Assembly (NCBI GenBank): GCA_964405325.1
Contig: CAYONM010000004.1
Span: 1-53,754, forward strand
DNA: 53,754 nt
Source of the DNA: CAYONM01 sp964405325
GTDB lineage: Bacteria; Planctomycetota; UBA11346
Direction of reading: 5' to 3'
Made by a program: the position numbers and the translations under genes. The notes under the pieces are model-generated. The model searched no databases. It had not been told where the DNA came from and saw nothing but the letters and a program-made list of their open reading frames with translations. Of this stretch, positions 26,032 to 33,373 are shown piece by piece (position 1 is the first letter of the stretch; every line of letters starts with the position of its first letter).

Positions 26032-26448
26032 ATGAGCAAGCAGCTGGAATCCGCTGAAATCGGCCCCGAAGATGTCCTGTTACACCAGGATCAGTCCGGC
26101 GAAAACCGGTACTGCATGATTTTGCGCCGCGAAGCGGCCGTCAGTGTGGTGGTCATCCACGGTTCCATGCTCCGCGCCGTACCCAAATCGGTCGTGTCTG
26201 GCATTGAAAACATCCTGACCGATGCCCCACGCGGGGTACTGATCGACCTGAGCACCTGCAAGTACATGTGTTCCTCCGCTCTCAGCTACCTGGTCCGCTT
26301 CCACGACCGTGCCAGCAACGTTCAGAAGAAGGTGGTCCTGGTAGGAGCGCAGCAACGCGTGCGCGATGTCTTGGAGTTGTTGGGCCTGCACCGTCTGTTC
26401 GAGGTGGTGCACAACCTGGACGAGGCACGAAGCAAACTCGCCTCCTGA
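26032..26448 (+). CDS. STAS-domain protein (anti-sigma factor antagonist-like)
   Basis: 138 residues, one STAS domain (about 30-135). The conserved turn IDLSTCKYMCSSALSYLVRF carries serines 81 and 82, in the position phosphorylated by anti-sigma kinases in SpoIIAA/RsbV proteins. It would relay a partner-switch signal in the cytoplasm. An AGGA ribosome binding site precedes the ATG. It is followed by a second STAS gene 46 bp downstream. No anti-sigma kinase or PP2C phosphatase is visible nearby. Confidence 0.88.
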   Translation: MSKQLESAEIGPEDVLLHQDQSGENRYCMILRREAAVSVVVIHGSMLRAVPKSVVSGIENILTDAPRGVLIDLSTCKYMCSSALSYLVRFHDRASNVQKKVVLVGAQQRVRDVLELLGLHRLFEVVHNLDEARSKLAS

Positions 26449-26494
26449 CCTGGCGAGAATCGTCGCCATGAGGTAGACTCCCGTTGAGGCGGCG

Positions 26495-26938
26495 ATGGCA
26501 GACGACGACACCCTGCATCCGGACGAATTGACTGACCTGTTTCAGAACGTCCGCTATGAGAGCCCGGAATCCGATAGCCGCTACGTCATGCATCTGGAGC
26601 ATCGTCGGAGCATGGTCTTCCTGGTGATCACCGGAATCGTCCTGCAGGCGACACCAGAAGAATTCATCACACGGGTGGAAGGCATTCTCAAACGCCTCAA
26701 ACAAGCCGCCCTGGTCATTGACCTACGTACCTGCGAATACCTCAGCTCCTCCGCCCTGGGCTATTTGATCCGTTTCTTTGACAGCGCCATCCACGGCCGC
26801 TCCCAGATCGTGCTACTGCAACCCAAACCGAAGATCACCAACGTGATCCGATTGCTGGGCTTTGATCAAATGTTCCTGACCATCGACGACGAGGACACCG
26901 CCTACGCCTTCTTCAAGCAGCAGGGCCTGCTGTCGTGA
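26495..26938 (+). CDS. STAS-domain protein, second copy
   Basis: 147 residues with a single STAS domain (about 30-140). The phospho-acceptor turn reads IDLRTCEYLSSSALGYLIRF, with serines 84-86. It is clearly a diverged paralogue of the upstream gene (same FRF/FHD pattern after the turn), and the pair suggests a two-component antagonist set. The GAGG before the ATG is a plausible ribosome binding site. It ends 34 bp before the DUF151 gene on the same strand. Confidence 0.88.
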   Translation: MADDDTLHPDELTDLFQNVRYESPESDSRYVMHLEHRRSMVFLVITGIVLQATPEEFITRVEGILKRLKQAALVIDLRTCEYLSSSALGYLIRFFDSAIHGRSQIVLLQPKPKITNVIRLLGFDQMFLTIDDEDTAYAFFKQQGLLS

Positions 26939-26972
26939 GGATCAGGATTGGCTATCGGCGGTCAGGCCTACC

Positions 26973-27386
26973 ATGCCAAGCATGGAACTGGTCGCCTGCC
27001 GTATCCAACGCCTGATCGTCGACGAGCGCAACGATCGCCACATCATCACCCTGCGGCCATGCGATACCGAGGACGACCGGCGCTTGATGATGATCATCGG
27101 CCCCTTTGAAGCCATGGCCATCGACCGCGCCCTGCGGCAGGAGCCGTTTCCCCGGCCGCTGACCCATGACCTGCTGCTCAGCGTCCTGGAGGCGAATTAC
27201 GCCGAACTGCGTGCCGTCGAGATCCGGCACTCCGAAGATGCCACCTATTTCGCCGAACTGGTCCTGACCCGAGCCGACCAGGAGGAGCGCCGCATCGACT
27301 GCCGCCCCTCAGATGGTTTGGCGCTCTGGGCAAGGCTGCCAGAAACTCTGCTGCTGATCAATTCGGAGTTGCTGGAAGAAACGTAG
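26973..27386 (+). CDS. Bifunctional nuclease (BFN/DUF151) domain protein
   Basis: 137 residues. The domain signature is present: IIGPFEAMAIDRALRQ, RPLTHDLLLSVLEA and DCRPSDGLALWARL. Family members include plant BFN proteins with DNase/RNase activity; bacterial members are mostly uncharacterised, so nuclease activity here is inferred. The start could also be the ATG at 26982. It is last in a run with the two STAS genes and may be co-expressed with them. Its stop is 10 bp from the convergent small gene. Confidence 0.88.
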   Translation: MPSMELVACRIQRLIVDERNDRHIITLRPCDTEDDRRLMMIIGPFEAMAIDRALRQEPFPRPLTHDLLLSVLEANYAELRAVEIRHSEDATYFAELVLTRADQEERRIDCRPSDGLALWARLPETLLLINSELLEET

Positions 27387-27396
27387 CGGCTCGTCC

Positions 27397-27729
27397 CTAC
27401 CGCTTTAAACCAAACAGCTTGGCGGTGAGACGACCAATCAGGCTGCGACGACCCTTGTTGAGCCGACCGTCAACCCAGGTGCAGGCATCGCGGAACTTGG
27501 CCAAGTCGATGACTTTGCTGAAGCCGTCTTCGTGGATCAGCTTGTTGCGCACCGTAGCGATGAAACGCAGGCGTTTGATCAGCTCCGCCGGCAGCCGCTG
27601 CTGGACGCGGTCGAGCTTCTCGTGCAAACCCCGGCCCTGGGCACCATGCTGCTGCTCCAACAGGCTTTCGTAGCGCTTGGTCTTCTTGATCTGGAGGATG
27701 CACAAAAACTTCGCGAGTTCGATACACAC
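27397..27729 (-). CDS. Small HEPN/DUF4145-like protein
   Basis: 110 residues from a GTG. Helical throughout, with the stretch RFIATVRNKLIHEDGFSKV near residues 57-75, which contains an R-N-x-x-x-H (RNKLIH) motif as in HEPN-type and DUF4145 domains. The frame stays open up to 27798 without an ATG and that upstream part is hydrophobic (VIIIRFAVVCIELAKFLCIL), so the true start may be further upstream with a rare start codon, giving a membrane-anchored form. It is convergent with the DUF151 gene and follows the KefB-type gene on the same strand. Function unknown; an RNase role is only a possibility from the motif. Confidence 0.55.
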   Translation of the reverse strand: MCIELAKFLCILQIKKTKRYESLLEQQHGAQGRGLHEKLDRVQQRLPAELIKRLRFIATVRNKLIHEDGFSKVIDLAKFRDACTWVDGRLNKGRRSLIGRLTAKLFGLKR

Positions 27730-27798
27730 GACAGCAAAGCGGATGATGATGACTGATCGCTGATTTTGCCGAGCACTCAGATGTGCAAGCAGGCTGCC

Positions 27799-29439
27799 CT
27801 ACGAATCCTCCCTGGTCCCGGGCTTGTCCACCACCGACAGGCTCTGGGTCTCTAAACGGCGATCCTGAGCCAGAACCTCGACCAGCAGTGGCTCCAAGGC
27901 GGCGATGGTGGCGTCTTCATCACAGATCACATGCTGCACGCCGGCTTGGGTGAGCACCGGAATCTGAGCACGATAGGGGCAACGAGCGATGATCGGCAAT
28001 CGCGGATCCAATTTACGGATACGATCGGCGACCAGGGCCGAGGTGTCGGCAATGGGGAAACTCAGGACCACCACGCGTGGTCGGGCACCAATTTTAGGCA
28101 ACCAACTTTCCAAGTCTTCAATCCCGGCTTGCAAACAGGTAATGCGCGCCGTGCGCTCCCAGGGCGCCAATAATTTTGGATTGCGATCGACCAGAAATAA
28201 TTCGTGACCAGTTTCATGCAGAGCACTGACCACGGTGTTGCCCACGGGACCCAAGCCGGCAATCACGATCTTCTGCGATCGACCGACAATGCGTTCCAGC
28301 GGTGAACGTGGCAGCAGCGGAACGGCGATGGCGATCAACAAGGGAGTCAAAGCCAAGGACAGACAGGCCACCGCCACGATCAGGTGATAATCATCGCTCG
28401 CAATGGGACCGTCCCCCCCTTGGTAGCCAGCCGCCGCCAGCACGAAGCTGAACTCACCAATCTGACCGACAATCAGACCGCAACCAATGGCCGCCGGCCA
28501 CGTCAGACCGCTCAGACGGAGCGCCTGGGCTGCCAAGACCGCCTTCAGAACTACCGAGACCAGCAGCGCGCCGATCACCGTCGGCAGATGATTCAGCACG
28601 AAGCCGGCATCGAACTGCATGCCGATGGAAATGAAGAAAACAATCGCCAGCAGACCTTCAAAGGGTCGGATGCTGGTTTCCACCGCATGCCGATGCTCGT
28701 CCGAGCCCATGGCCAGACCCGCGCAAAAAGCACCCGCCGCTGCGCCAATCCCAAAGAAATCGCTGAGCCAGGCAGCGCCAAGGGCCACGGTAATGCTGAA
28801 GGCAATCTCCAATTCCGGCAGCCCGGCGGCCAGAATGCGCGAGAGCAGCGAGGCGCCCAGAAAACGACGCAGCAGCAGGGTACCAACGCCGATCACCACC
28901 AAGCCAATCACCTGGCTGCCCAAGCCCGGCCCCTCCGACCCCGACAATACGAGCGCCAAGATGACCAGCAGGATGGGGAGACAGATGTCCTGGGTCAGCA
29001 GGAGACCGATCACGGTCTGACCTTCGTTGCGATGCCGGAGCCCACGTTCCTCCAGAGCCCGCAACACCACCAGGGTCGAACTCAGGCCCAAGCAACAGCC
29101 GATGGCAAAGGCCGCGGTCCAGTCCAGGCCCAAGGCGGCGAGTACCAGAGTCGCGGCACCAATGGTGCCGCCCAATTGCCCCAAGGCGGCAATAATGATC
29201 TGCTTCAAGCGACGCCGCATGGCGACCAGGTCCATCTCCAGACCGATCGCAAACAGCAGCAGGGAAGCGCCCAATTCCGCCAGAATATGGACATCGTCTG
29301 GCTTCACAAAGCCACGGGCCACCGCTCCCGCTCCCAAGTAAGCGACCAAGGTGCTCAGACCCAGACGTCGCGCCACCAGAGCCATGGGCATGCCCAACAC
29401 CATCAACAGGAGCAGATCCTCAAGCAACTCGTTGTGCAT
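27799..29439 (-). CDS. KefB/YbaL-type cation:proton antiporter with TrkA-N domain
   Basis: About 546 residues from the ATG at 29439 (MHNELLEDLLLLM); the frame extends to 29502 with other ATGs but that part lies over a tandem repeat and lacks family similarity. Residues about 1-380 form roughly 12 membrane helices of the Na/H exchanger type (for example AELGASLLLFAIGLEMDL and GCCLGLSSTLVVLRALEERG). The C-terminal about 150 residues are a TrkA-N/RCK Rossmann domain: IVIAGLGPVGNTVVSALHETG and ITCLQAGIEDLESWL. It exchanges a monovalent cation for protons and is gated by a nucleotide on the RCK domain. It is divergent from the TSUP gene. Confidence 0.9.
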   Translation of the reverse strand: MHNELLEDLLLLMVLGMPMALVARRLGLSTLVAYLGAGAVARGFVKPDDVHILAELGASLLLFAIGLEMDLVAMRRRLKQIIIAALGQLGGTIGAATLVLAALGLDWTAAFAIGCCLGLSSTLVVLRALEERGLRHRNEGQTVIGLLLTQDICLPILLVILALVLSGSEGPGLGSQVIGLVVIGVGTLLLRRFLGASLLSRILAAGLPELEIAFSITVALGAAWLSDFFGIGAAAGAFCAGLAMGSDEHRHAVETSIRPFEGLLAIVFFISIGMQFDAGFVLNHLPTVIGALLVSVVLKAVLAAQALRLSGLTWPAAIGCGLIVGQIGEFSFVLAAAGYQGGDGPIASDDYHLIVAVACLSLALTPLLIAIAVPLLPRSPLERIVGRSQKIVIAGLGPVGNTVVSALHETGHELFLVDRNPKLLAPWERTARITCLQAGIEDLESWLPKIGARPRVVVLSFPIADTSALVADRIRKLDPRLPIIARCPYRAQIPVLTQAGVQHVICDEDATIAALEPLLVEVLAQDRRLETQSLSVVDKPGTREDS

Positions 29440-29496
29440 ACTGTAATTGGGAAGGGATACCAGCCGCTGGCAAGTGGTCATCGTTGCAGACTCGCT

Positions 29497-29526
29497 TGGC
29501 AATCAGTGGCAATCAGTGGCAATCAG
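29497..29526. repeat. Three exact 10-bp tandem repeats
   Basis: TGGCAATCAG occurs three times in a row, with no changes, in the 272-bp divergent gap between the antiporter and TSUP permease genes. Helical-turn spacing (10 bp) fits a cooperative protein-binding site; slippage is the alternative. Confidence 0.75.
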
Positions 29527-29711
29527 GGCCACGCAACGCTCGCCCCAGGAAGCACTTCAGCATTCCTTGCCTCCTCTCCACCTGGGTCATTTTGCCAGAA
29601 ATCGATGAGCAACCTGCTGGTGCGACCCAGAAGGAGAGATGGTCCATCTCTTCGCGAGTTTGGCCTGGCCCTGGCTTGGCAACGCGTGGTTTCCCTCCAT
29701 AACGCCCACCC

Positions 29712-30464
29712 ATGCACTGGTGGTACCTCCCCGTCCTGAGCGGCGTCGGCGTCCTGGCCGGCATTCTGAATGTGCTCGCTGGTGGCGGTTCACTACTGAG
29801 CCTGCCAGCCCTGGTCCTGCTGGGCGTGCCCGAGGGCATTGCCAACGGCAGCAACCGGGTCGCCATCCTGGCACAAAACCTGGCCGCCGTCAGCGGCTTC
29901 AAACGCCAGGGTTGGAGCCATTGGCGGCTGAGCAGCAGCCTGGCTCTGGTCGCCGTACCCGGTGCCGGTCTGGGCGCCTGGTGCGCCAGCCGACTGAGCG
30001 ATCAGGATACGCGCTGGCTGTTCATGGCGGTCATGCTACTGGTGCTCGTGCAGAGCCTGTGGCCACGACAAGCACGCGACCGCTCCGACCCCGCCAATGC
30101 TGACGCCAAGCGGCCGGTGCTGGCGCATCTGGCCATGCTGGGCGTCGGCTTCTACGGCGGCCTGATCCAAGCGGGCGTCGGCTTCCTGCTGATGGCTGCT
30201 CTGGCCCCGGCCCTGGGCCGCAGCCTGGTGCATGTCAACATGCACAAGGTTTTCATCGTCGGCATCTACACCCTGCTGGCCCTGGCGGTGTTCATCTGGC
30301 AGGACCAGATCTGGTGGAGCGTCGGCATCGCCCTGGCAGTGGGCAACGCCGCCGGCGGCTGGATCGGCTCGCATCTGGCCGTGACAAAAGGCGATGCCTG
30401 GATCCGACGCGTCTATCAAGGCGCCTTACTGGTGTTCCTGCTGCTGTTGCTTGTTCGCTCTTAG
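29712..30464 (+). CDS. TSUP (TauE/SafE) family permease
   Basis: 250 residues with about seven to eight membrane helices. The duplicated family motif is visible: GVLAGILNVLAGGGSLLSLP (about 13-32) and GVGFYGGLIQAGVGFLLMAAL (about 144-165). It is probably an exporter of sulfite, sulfoacetate or another organic sulfonate/anion, substrate not evident. The stop codon abuts the long hairpin cluster at 30464, which may serve as its transcript end. Confidence 0.92.
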   Translation: MHWWYLPVLSGVGVLAGILNVLAGGGSLLSLPALVLLGVPEGIANGSNRVAILAQNLAAVSGFKRQGWSHWRLSSSLALVAVPGAGLGAWCASRLSDQDTRWLFMAVMLLVLVQSLWPRQARDRSDPANADAKRPVLAHLAMLGVGFYGGLIQAGVGFLLMAALAPALGRSLVHVNMHKVFIVGIYTLLALAVFIWQDQIWWSVGIALAVGNAAGGWIGSHLAVTKGDAWIRRVYQGALLVFLLLLLVRS

Positions 30465-30535
30465 CACCTCACAGACTTATAGCCGCGCAAAATAACGAGT
30501 TAATAAATGAGCGCGGCTGTAAGTCCGTGAGGTGC
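30464..30535. repeat. Long intergenic hairpin, 25-bp stem
   Basis: The arm at 30464-30488 pairs with 30511-30535 over 25 bp with two mismatched positions, around a 22-base AT-rich loop. The left arm overlaps the last base of the TSUP gene. It is far longer than a normal terminator and has no terminal T-run. It resembles a REP/BIME-like or miniature inverted-repeat element. Confidence 0.85.
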
Positions 30536-30545
30536 AGGGAGTTCG

Positions 30546-30560
30546 GGGGACGCAGTCCCC
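30546..30560. repeat. Second hairpin in the cluster
   Basis: GGGGAC-GCA-GTCCCC, a perfect 6-bp stem with a 3-base loop, 11 bases after the long hairpin. Confidence 0.8.
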
Positions 30561-30576
30561 TGATGAAAAAAGCCGA

Positions 30577-30633
30577 AAGCCAGGCTCCGACCGGTAGAAT
30601 CAACCCTTTTGGGTTCCGGGCGGAGCCTGGCTT
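30577..30633. repeat. Third, nested hairpin in the cluster
   Basis: AAGCCAGGCTCCG (30577-30589) pairs perfectly with CGGAGCCTGGCTT (30621-30633). Inside the loop, AACCC-TTTT-GGGTT (30602-30615) is a second perfect stem. Sixteen bases downstream of it, GGGGTCAGAATTCG (30664-30677) resembles, in reverse, the core of the interspersed repeats. Confidence 0.8.
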
Positions 30634-30680
30634 GTACAGTCACCACTCGTTCCAGCGGGGCGCGGGGTCAGAATTCGAGC

Positions 30681-31058
30681 ATGAGCCAAGCCCTCCTCGT
30701 CGTCGATCACGGCAGTCGCCGCAGCCAGGCCAACCAGCAACTGGCAACCATCGTCCAGCTGCTGCGAGAACTGCGACCGCAACAGCTCATCGCCCTGGCG
30801 CACATGGAAATCGCCGCTCCCAGCATTCCGCAGGCGATTGAGTCGCTGATCAGCGAAGGCGCCCGCGAACTGGTCGTCCTGCCCTATTTCCTATCGGATG
30901 GTCGGCATTGTCGTGAGGACATCCCTCGCCTGGTCGGCGAAGCCATCGCTGCACATGGCAACATGCCCTGGCGCATCGGGCGGGCCCTGGGGCCGCACCG
31001 GCGCCTGGCCGAGCTCCTACTGGAGCAAGCCGACCTGGCTGCCACCCTGCAGTCATGA
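30681..31058 (+). CDS. CbiX/SirB-type metal chelatase
   Basis: 125 residues, the length of the short (single-domain) CbiX. Metal ligands fit H10 in LLVVDHGSRR and H76 in LPYFLSDGRHCREDIP. Such proteins insert Co2+ or Fe2+ into sirohydrochlorin in cobalamin or siroheme synthesis, or act on nickel. No other tetrapyrrole genes are in the window, so the metal and pathway are open. The ATG at 30681 was chosen over the longer frame because it gives the family start. ATGA overlap with the next gene. Confidence 0.9.
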   Translation: MSQALLVVDHGSRRSQANQQLATIVQLLRELRPQQLIALAHMEIAAPSIPQAIESLISEGARELVVLPYFLSDGRHCREDIPRLVGEAIAAHGNMPWRIGRALGPHRRLAELLLEQADLAATLQS

Positions 31059-32482
31059 TCCAAAACCACCTCCAGACCATCCACGACTGGCTCGATGCCG
31101 GTGCCCAAGCTCCCCTCCCACAGCCAGTACAAAGCGCCATACGCTTGGTCACCCAAGCCGCCGATGATCCCGACCATCCCGAACCCGGCTTGGCCGCTCT
31201 CTTCGGTAGCGTGGTGGAACGCATCAACGACCAATTGGATCCCCAGCTGCGGCCGGCTTACGGCCAGTTGTTTGCCCAGGCGATCTGGTACTGCTGTCAG
31301 CAGCACACCGATCTCCGCCAGGCCTTGCAACACTGGGACATCCACTCGGAGGATGATCTCCTGGCGCGCTGGCAGCAAGCTCGTGCTCTGCGCCCGGCCC
31401 CAGAAAGCGTCAACCGTATTGTCATACTCAGCCGAGTCACCATCGGCGCAGATATCGCCCTGACGACGGTCCTGCTGAGCCGTTTACGCCAAGCCTATCC
31501 CGATGCCGAACTCATTCTGATCGGTAACGCGAAACTACAGGGCCTACTTGGTGGCATGTCGAATCTGCACATAGAAGCCTTGCGCTATGCCCGACACGGT
31601 CGACTGTCTGACCGTTTGCGTAGCTGGTTTCCGCTGCGACAACAAATTGCGAACTTGCAACCAGACCTCGTCGTGAGTCCTGACAGCCGTCTTGATCAAC
31701 TTGGCCTGCTGCCGATCTGTCCGGTTGAACGCTACCGCTTGTGGGAAAGCCTTCAGGAAAACACGGCCGCACCGCAGAGCCTGGGTCTGTTATTGGACCG
31801 CTGGTGCCAACAAATCCTTCCAGACAGCATCGATACTCCCAGCTGGCCCAGCCTGGCCTTTGATACTCCAAGCAAACAAAGTGCTGCCTGTCTGCGTGCC
31901 GCTTTCGGCCCGCGGCATATGGCTGCAGTCAAATTAGACCACGGCGGCAATCCAGCCAAGAGTCTGCCGCGCAAAGCTGAACTCAAAATCCTCCAGGTCT
32001 TACGTCAACGTGGCTGGCGTCTACTGATCGACCGTGGTTTTGGCGCGGACGAACTGGAAAATTCCGATCAGCTCCTGGCAGAGGCCGGCCTGGAAGCGGT
32101 CGATATCGATGACAGCGGCAAACACCTCGACCAAGCCGTGGACCAACTGCAACCAGGACAACTCGCCGATGCCGACATCATCCGTTTCCACGGCTCCATC
32201 GCCGGCTGGGCCGCCGCCTTATCGGCCTGCGAGCTGGCGATCAGCTACGACTCGGTCGGCCAGCACCTGGCCGCAGCCCTAGGCGTACCGGTCATTGTCC
32301 CCTTCACCGGCTACAGCGATCCATCCTTTCCCATTGCTTGGCAACCCCGCGGTCGAGCGCCCGGTCAGATCATTACGCTGAGCGCGGAAGAAAAAAACGA
32401 CCCAGCGACATGGCAACGGATCACCGCTGCCATCCCAGCTGCAGGATCGGGTCTGGCCCTGGGGCGGAATCCAGCATACTGA
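31055..32482 (+). CDS. GT9-type glycosyltransferase (heptosyltransferase-like)
   Basis: 475 residues. Residues about 1-115 are a helical N-terminal extension not found in LpsA-type heptosyltransferases. The GT9 (GT-B) core follows: VNRIVILSRVTIGADIALTTVLLSRLRQAYPDAEL (about 118-152) and the C-terminal donor-binding end CELAISYDSVGQHLAAALGVPVIVPF. It would transfer a sugar from a nucleotide donor to a lipopolysaccharide or similar acceptor on the cytoplasmic side of the membrane. Coupled to the chelatase gene by ATGA, a pairing with no obvious functional logic. Its stop is followed by the transposase relic. Confidence 0.82.
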   Translation: MIQNHLQTIHDWLDAGAQAPLPQPVQSAIRLVTQAADDPDHPEPGLAALFGSVVERINDQLDPQLRPAYGQLFAQAIWYCCQQHTDLRQALQHWDIHSEDDLLARWQQARALRPAPESVNRIVILSRVTIGADIALTTVLLSRLRQAYPDAELILIGNAKLQGLLGGMSNLHIEALRYARHGRLSDRLRSWFPLRQQIANLQPDLVVSPDSRLDQLGLLPICPVERYRLWESLQENTAAPQSLGLLLDRWCQQILPDSIDTPSWPSLAFDTPSKQSAACLRAAFGPRHMAAVKLDHGGNPAKSLPRKAELKILQVLRQRGWRLLIDRGFGADELENSDQLLAEAGLEAVDIDDSGKHLDQAVDQLQPGQLADADIIRFHGSIAGWAAALSACELAISYDSVGQHLAAALGVPVIVPFTGYSDPSFPIAWQPRGRAPGQIITLSAEEKNDPATWQRITAAIPAAGSGLALGRNPAY

Positions 32483-32502
32483 CACGGTATGTTCATACTA
32501 TA

Positions 32503-32730
32503 TATGGGAGCACCGGTCGCCAAATTCGAAGCGGCAAGCGTGGCAGCATTCCGGCCGACTGCGCGGCCATTCTTGATCGATTGCACTGCGATCACGACGA
32601 ATGGCTGCAAACCATGAGCACACCGCAAAGCCTACTGGGAGCGGTACTCGGACAGGCCGATGCACGGCAAAAGGAAATTCGACGACGATGCCGGAAGTGG
32701 TTTCAGGTTCGCTGTCCCCTGTTTGCCTGA
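32503..32730 (+). pseudogene. Remnant of a RAYT-like (Y1/IS200-type) transposase C-terminus
   Basis: In one plus-strand frame about 75 residues read YGSTGRQIRSGKRGSIPADC, then AILDRLHCDHDEWLQTM and ARQKEIRRRCRKWFQV before a stop at 32730. From memory this matches the C-terminal end of REP-associated tyrosine transposases (the VDW-T-GRAIR-DKRG-IP...ILERL pattern). The catalytic N-terminal part (HUH and Tyr) is absent, so it is a decayed fragment. No start codon belongs to it; the frame simply runs on out of the glycosyltransferase stop region. Confidence 0.55.
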
Positions 32731-32983
32731 CACGCTGATCCGATGCGCCGGCAGATTCGCCGGGTCCCTATGCCAATTATGATCGAACAGGGTACCACCT
32801 CCTGATCGGAAGCCCTGATGCTGATGCGTACGCGTGTCGTCGGTTCGGTATTCAATCAGCAAAACTTCGTACTGGCTGGAGATGGAAACATAACCCCATG
32901 AACAGAATAGGTGAGAGGAGAAAACTCAGAGACCTATATATTACGCCTGTCCCTTTATACGGTGTATACGGGTGAGCGGGAAA
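32731..32983. other. Noncoding gap after the transport operon
   Basis: No gene is supported here. It contains AT-rich stretches (ACCTATATATTACG near 32930-32944) and an imperfect hairpin at 32951-32972 (CCC-TATAC / GTATA-GGG) that ends 11 bases past the PqqD-like stop and may mark the transcript end of the minus-strand operon. The local AT content is clearly above its surroundings. Confidence 0.45.
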
Positions 32984-33373
32984 TCAGTCCTTTTCCTTGC
33001 CCACCGCGATCAAGCCACGTTCCGTAAACAGCTTGAAATAATACAAGACCACCCCGCGAGCTTCGAAAAAGCTCAGCATGTGCTCGGCCATGATCAGATC
33101 GATCACCTGCTCCACGCGACGTTCGCCATCGATCGCTTCAATAATCTGCAAACCAACCCCCTCCACCTGCACCCGGCGACGATCACTGGCCTTCAACCAT
33201 TTGGCCAGGCGTTCTTTCGAGCCTTTCTGATACCGCAGCTCTATTTCAAAAACCGCATACACCCCGTCCTGACCGTCGGTCCGGTTCGCACGGACGTTGC
33301 GCAGTGGCACCAGATCCATCAGGTCCTGGGCCGATTCCACTGGCAAGAATTCCTGTGGCTTACGGTAGAACAT
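32984..33373 (-). CDS. PqqD-like protein
   Basis: 129 residues from the ATG at 33373; the longer frame overlaps the previous gene more. The C-terminal about 75 residues match the PqqD winged-helix fold: VGLQIIEAIDGERRVEQVID, then LSFFEARGVVLYYFKLFTERGLI. PqqD-type domains bind peptides, as the recognition element of RiPP-modifying enzymes, and also occur free-standing in transport and maturation clusters. It is the last gene of the transport operon and overlaps the previous one by 14 bp. No PQQ genes are near, so the pqqD symbol is not used. Confidence 0.85.
   Translation of the reverse strand: MFYRKPQEFLPVESAQDLMDLVPLRNVRANRTDGQDGVYAVFEIELRYQKGSKERLAKWLKASDRRRVQVEGVGLQIIEAIDGERRVEQVIDLIMAEHMLSFFEARGVVLYYFKLFTERGLIAVGKEKD

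Noticed and set aside
28384..29739. Plus-strand open frame of 451 codons
   Set aside because: Antisense to the KefB-type antiporter; Gln/His/Arg-rich with no protein features.
32984..33373. Assigning pqqD and PQQ biosynthesis
   Set aside because: No pqqA, B, C or E genes are present; the fold is shared by unrelated peptide-binding proteins.
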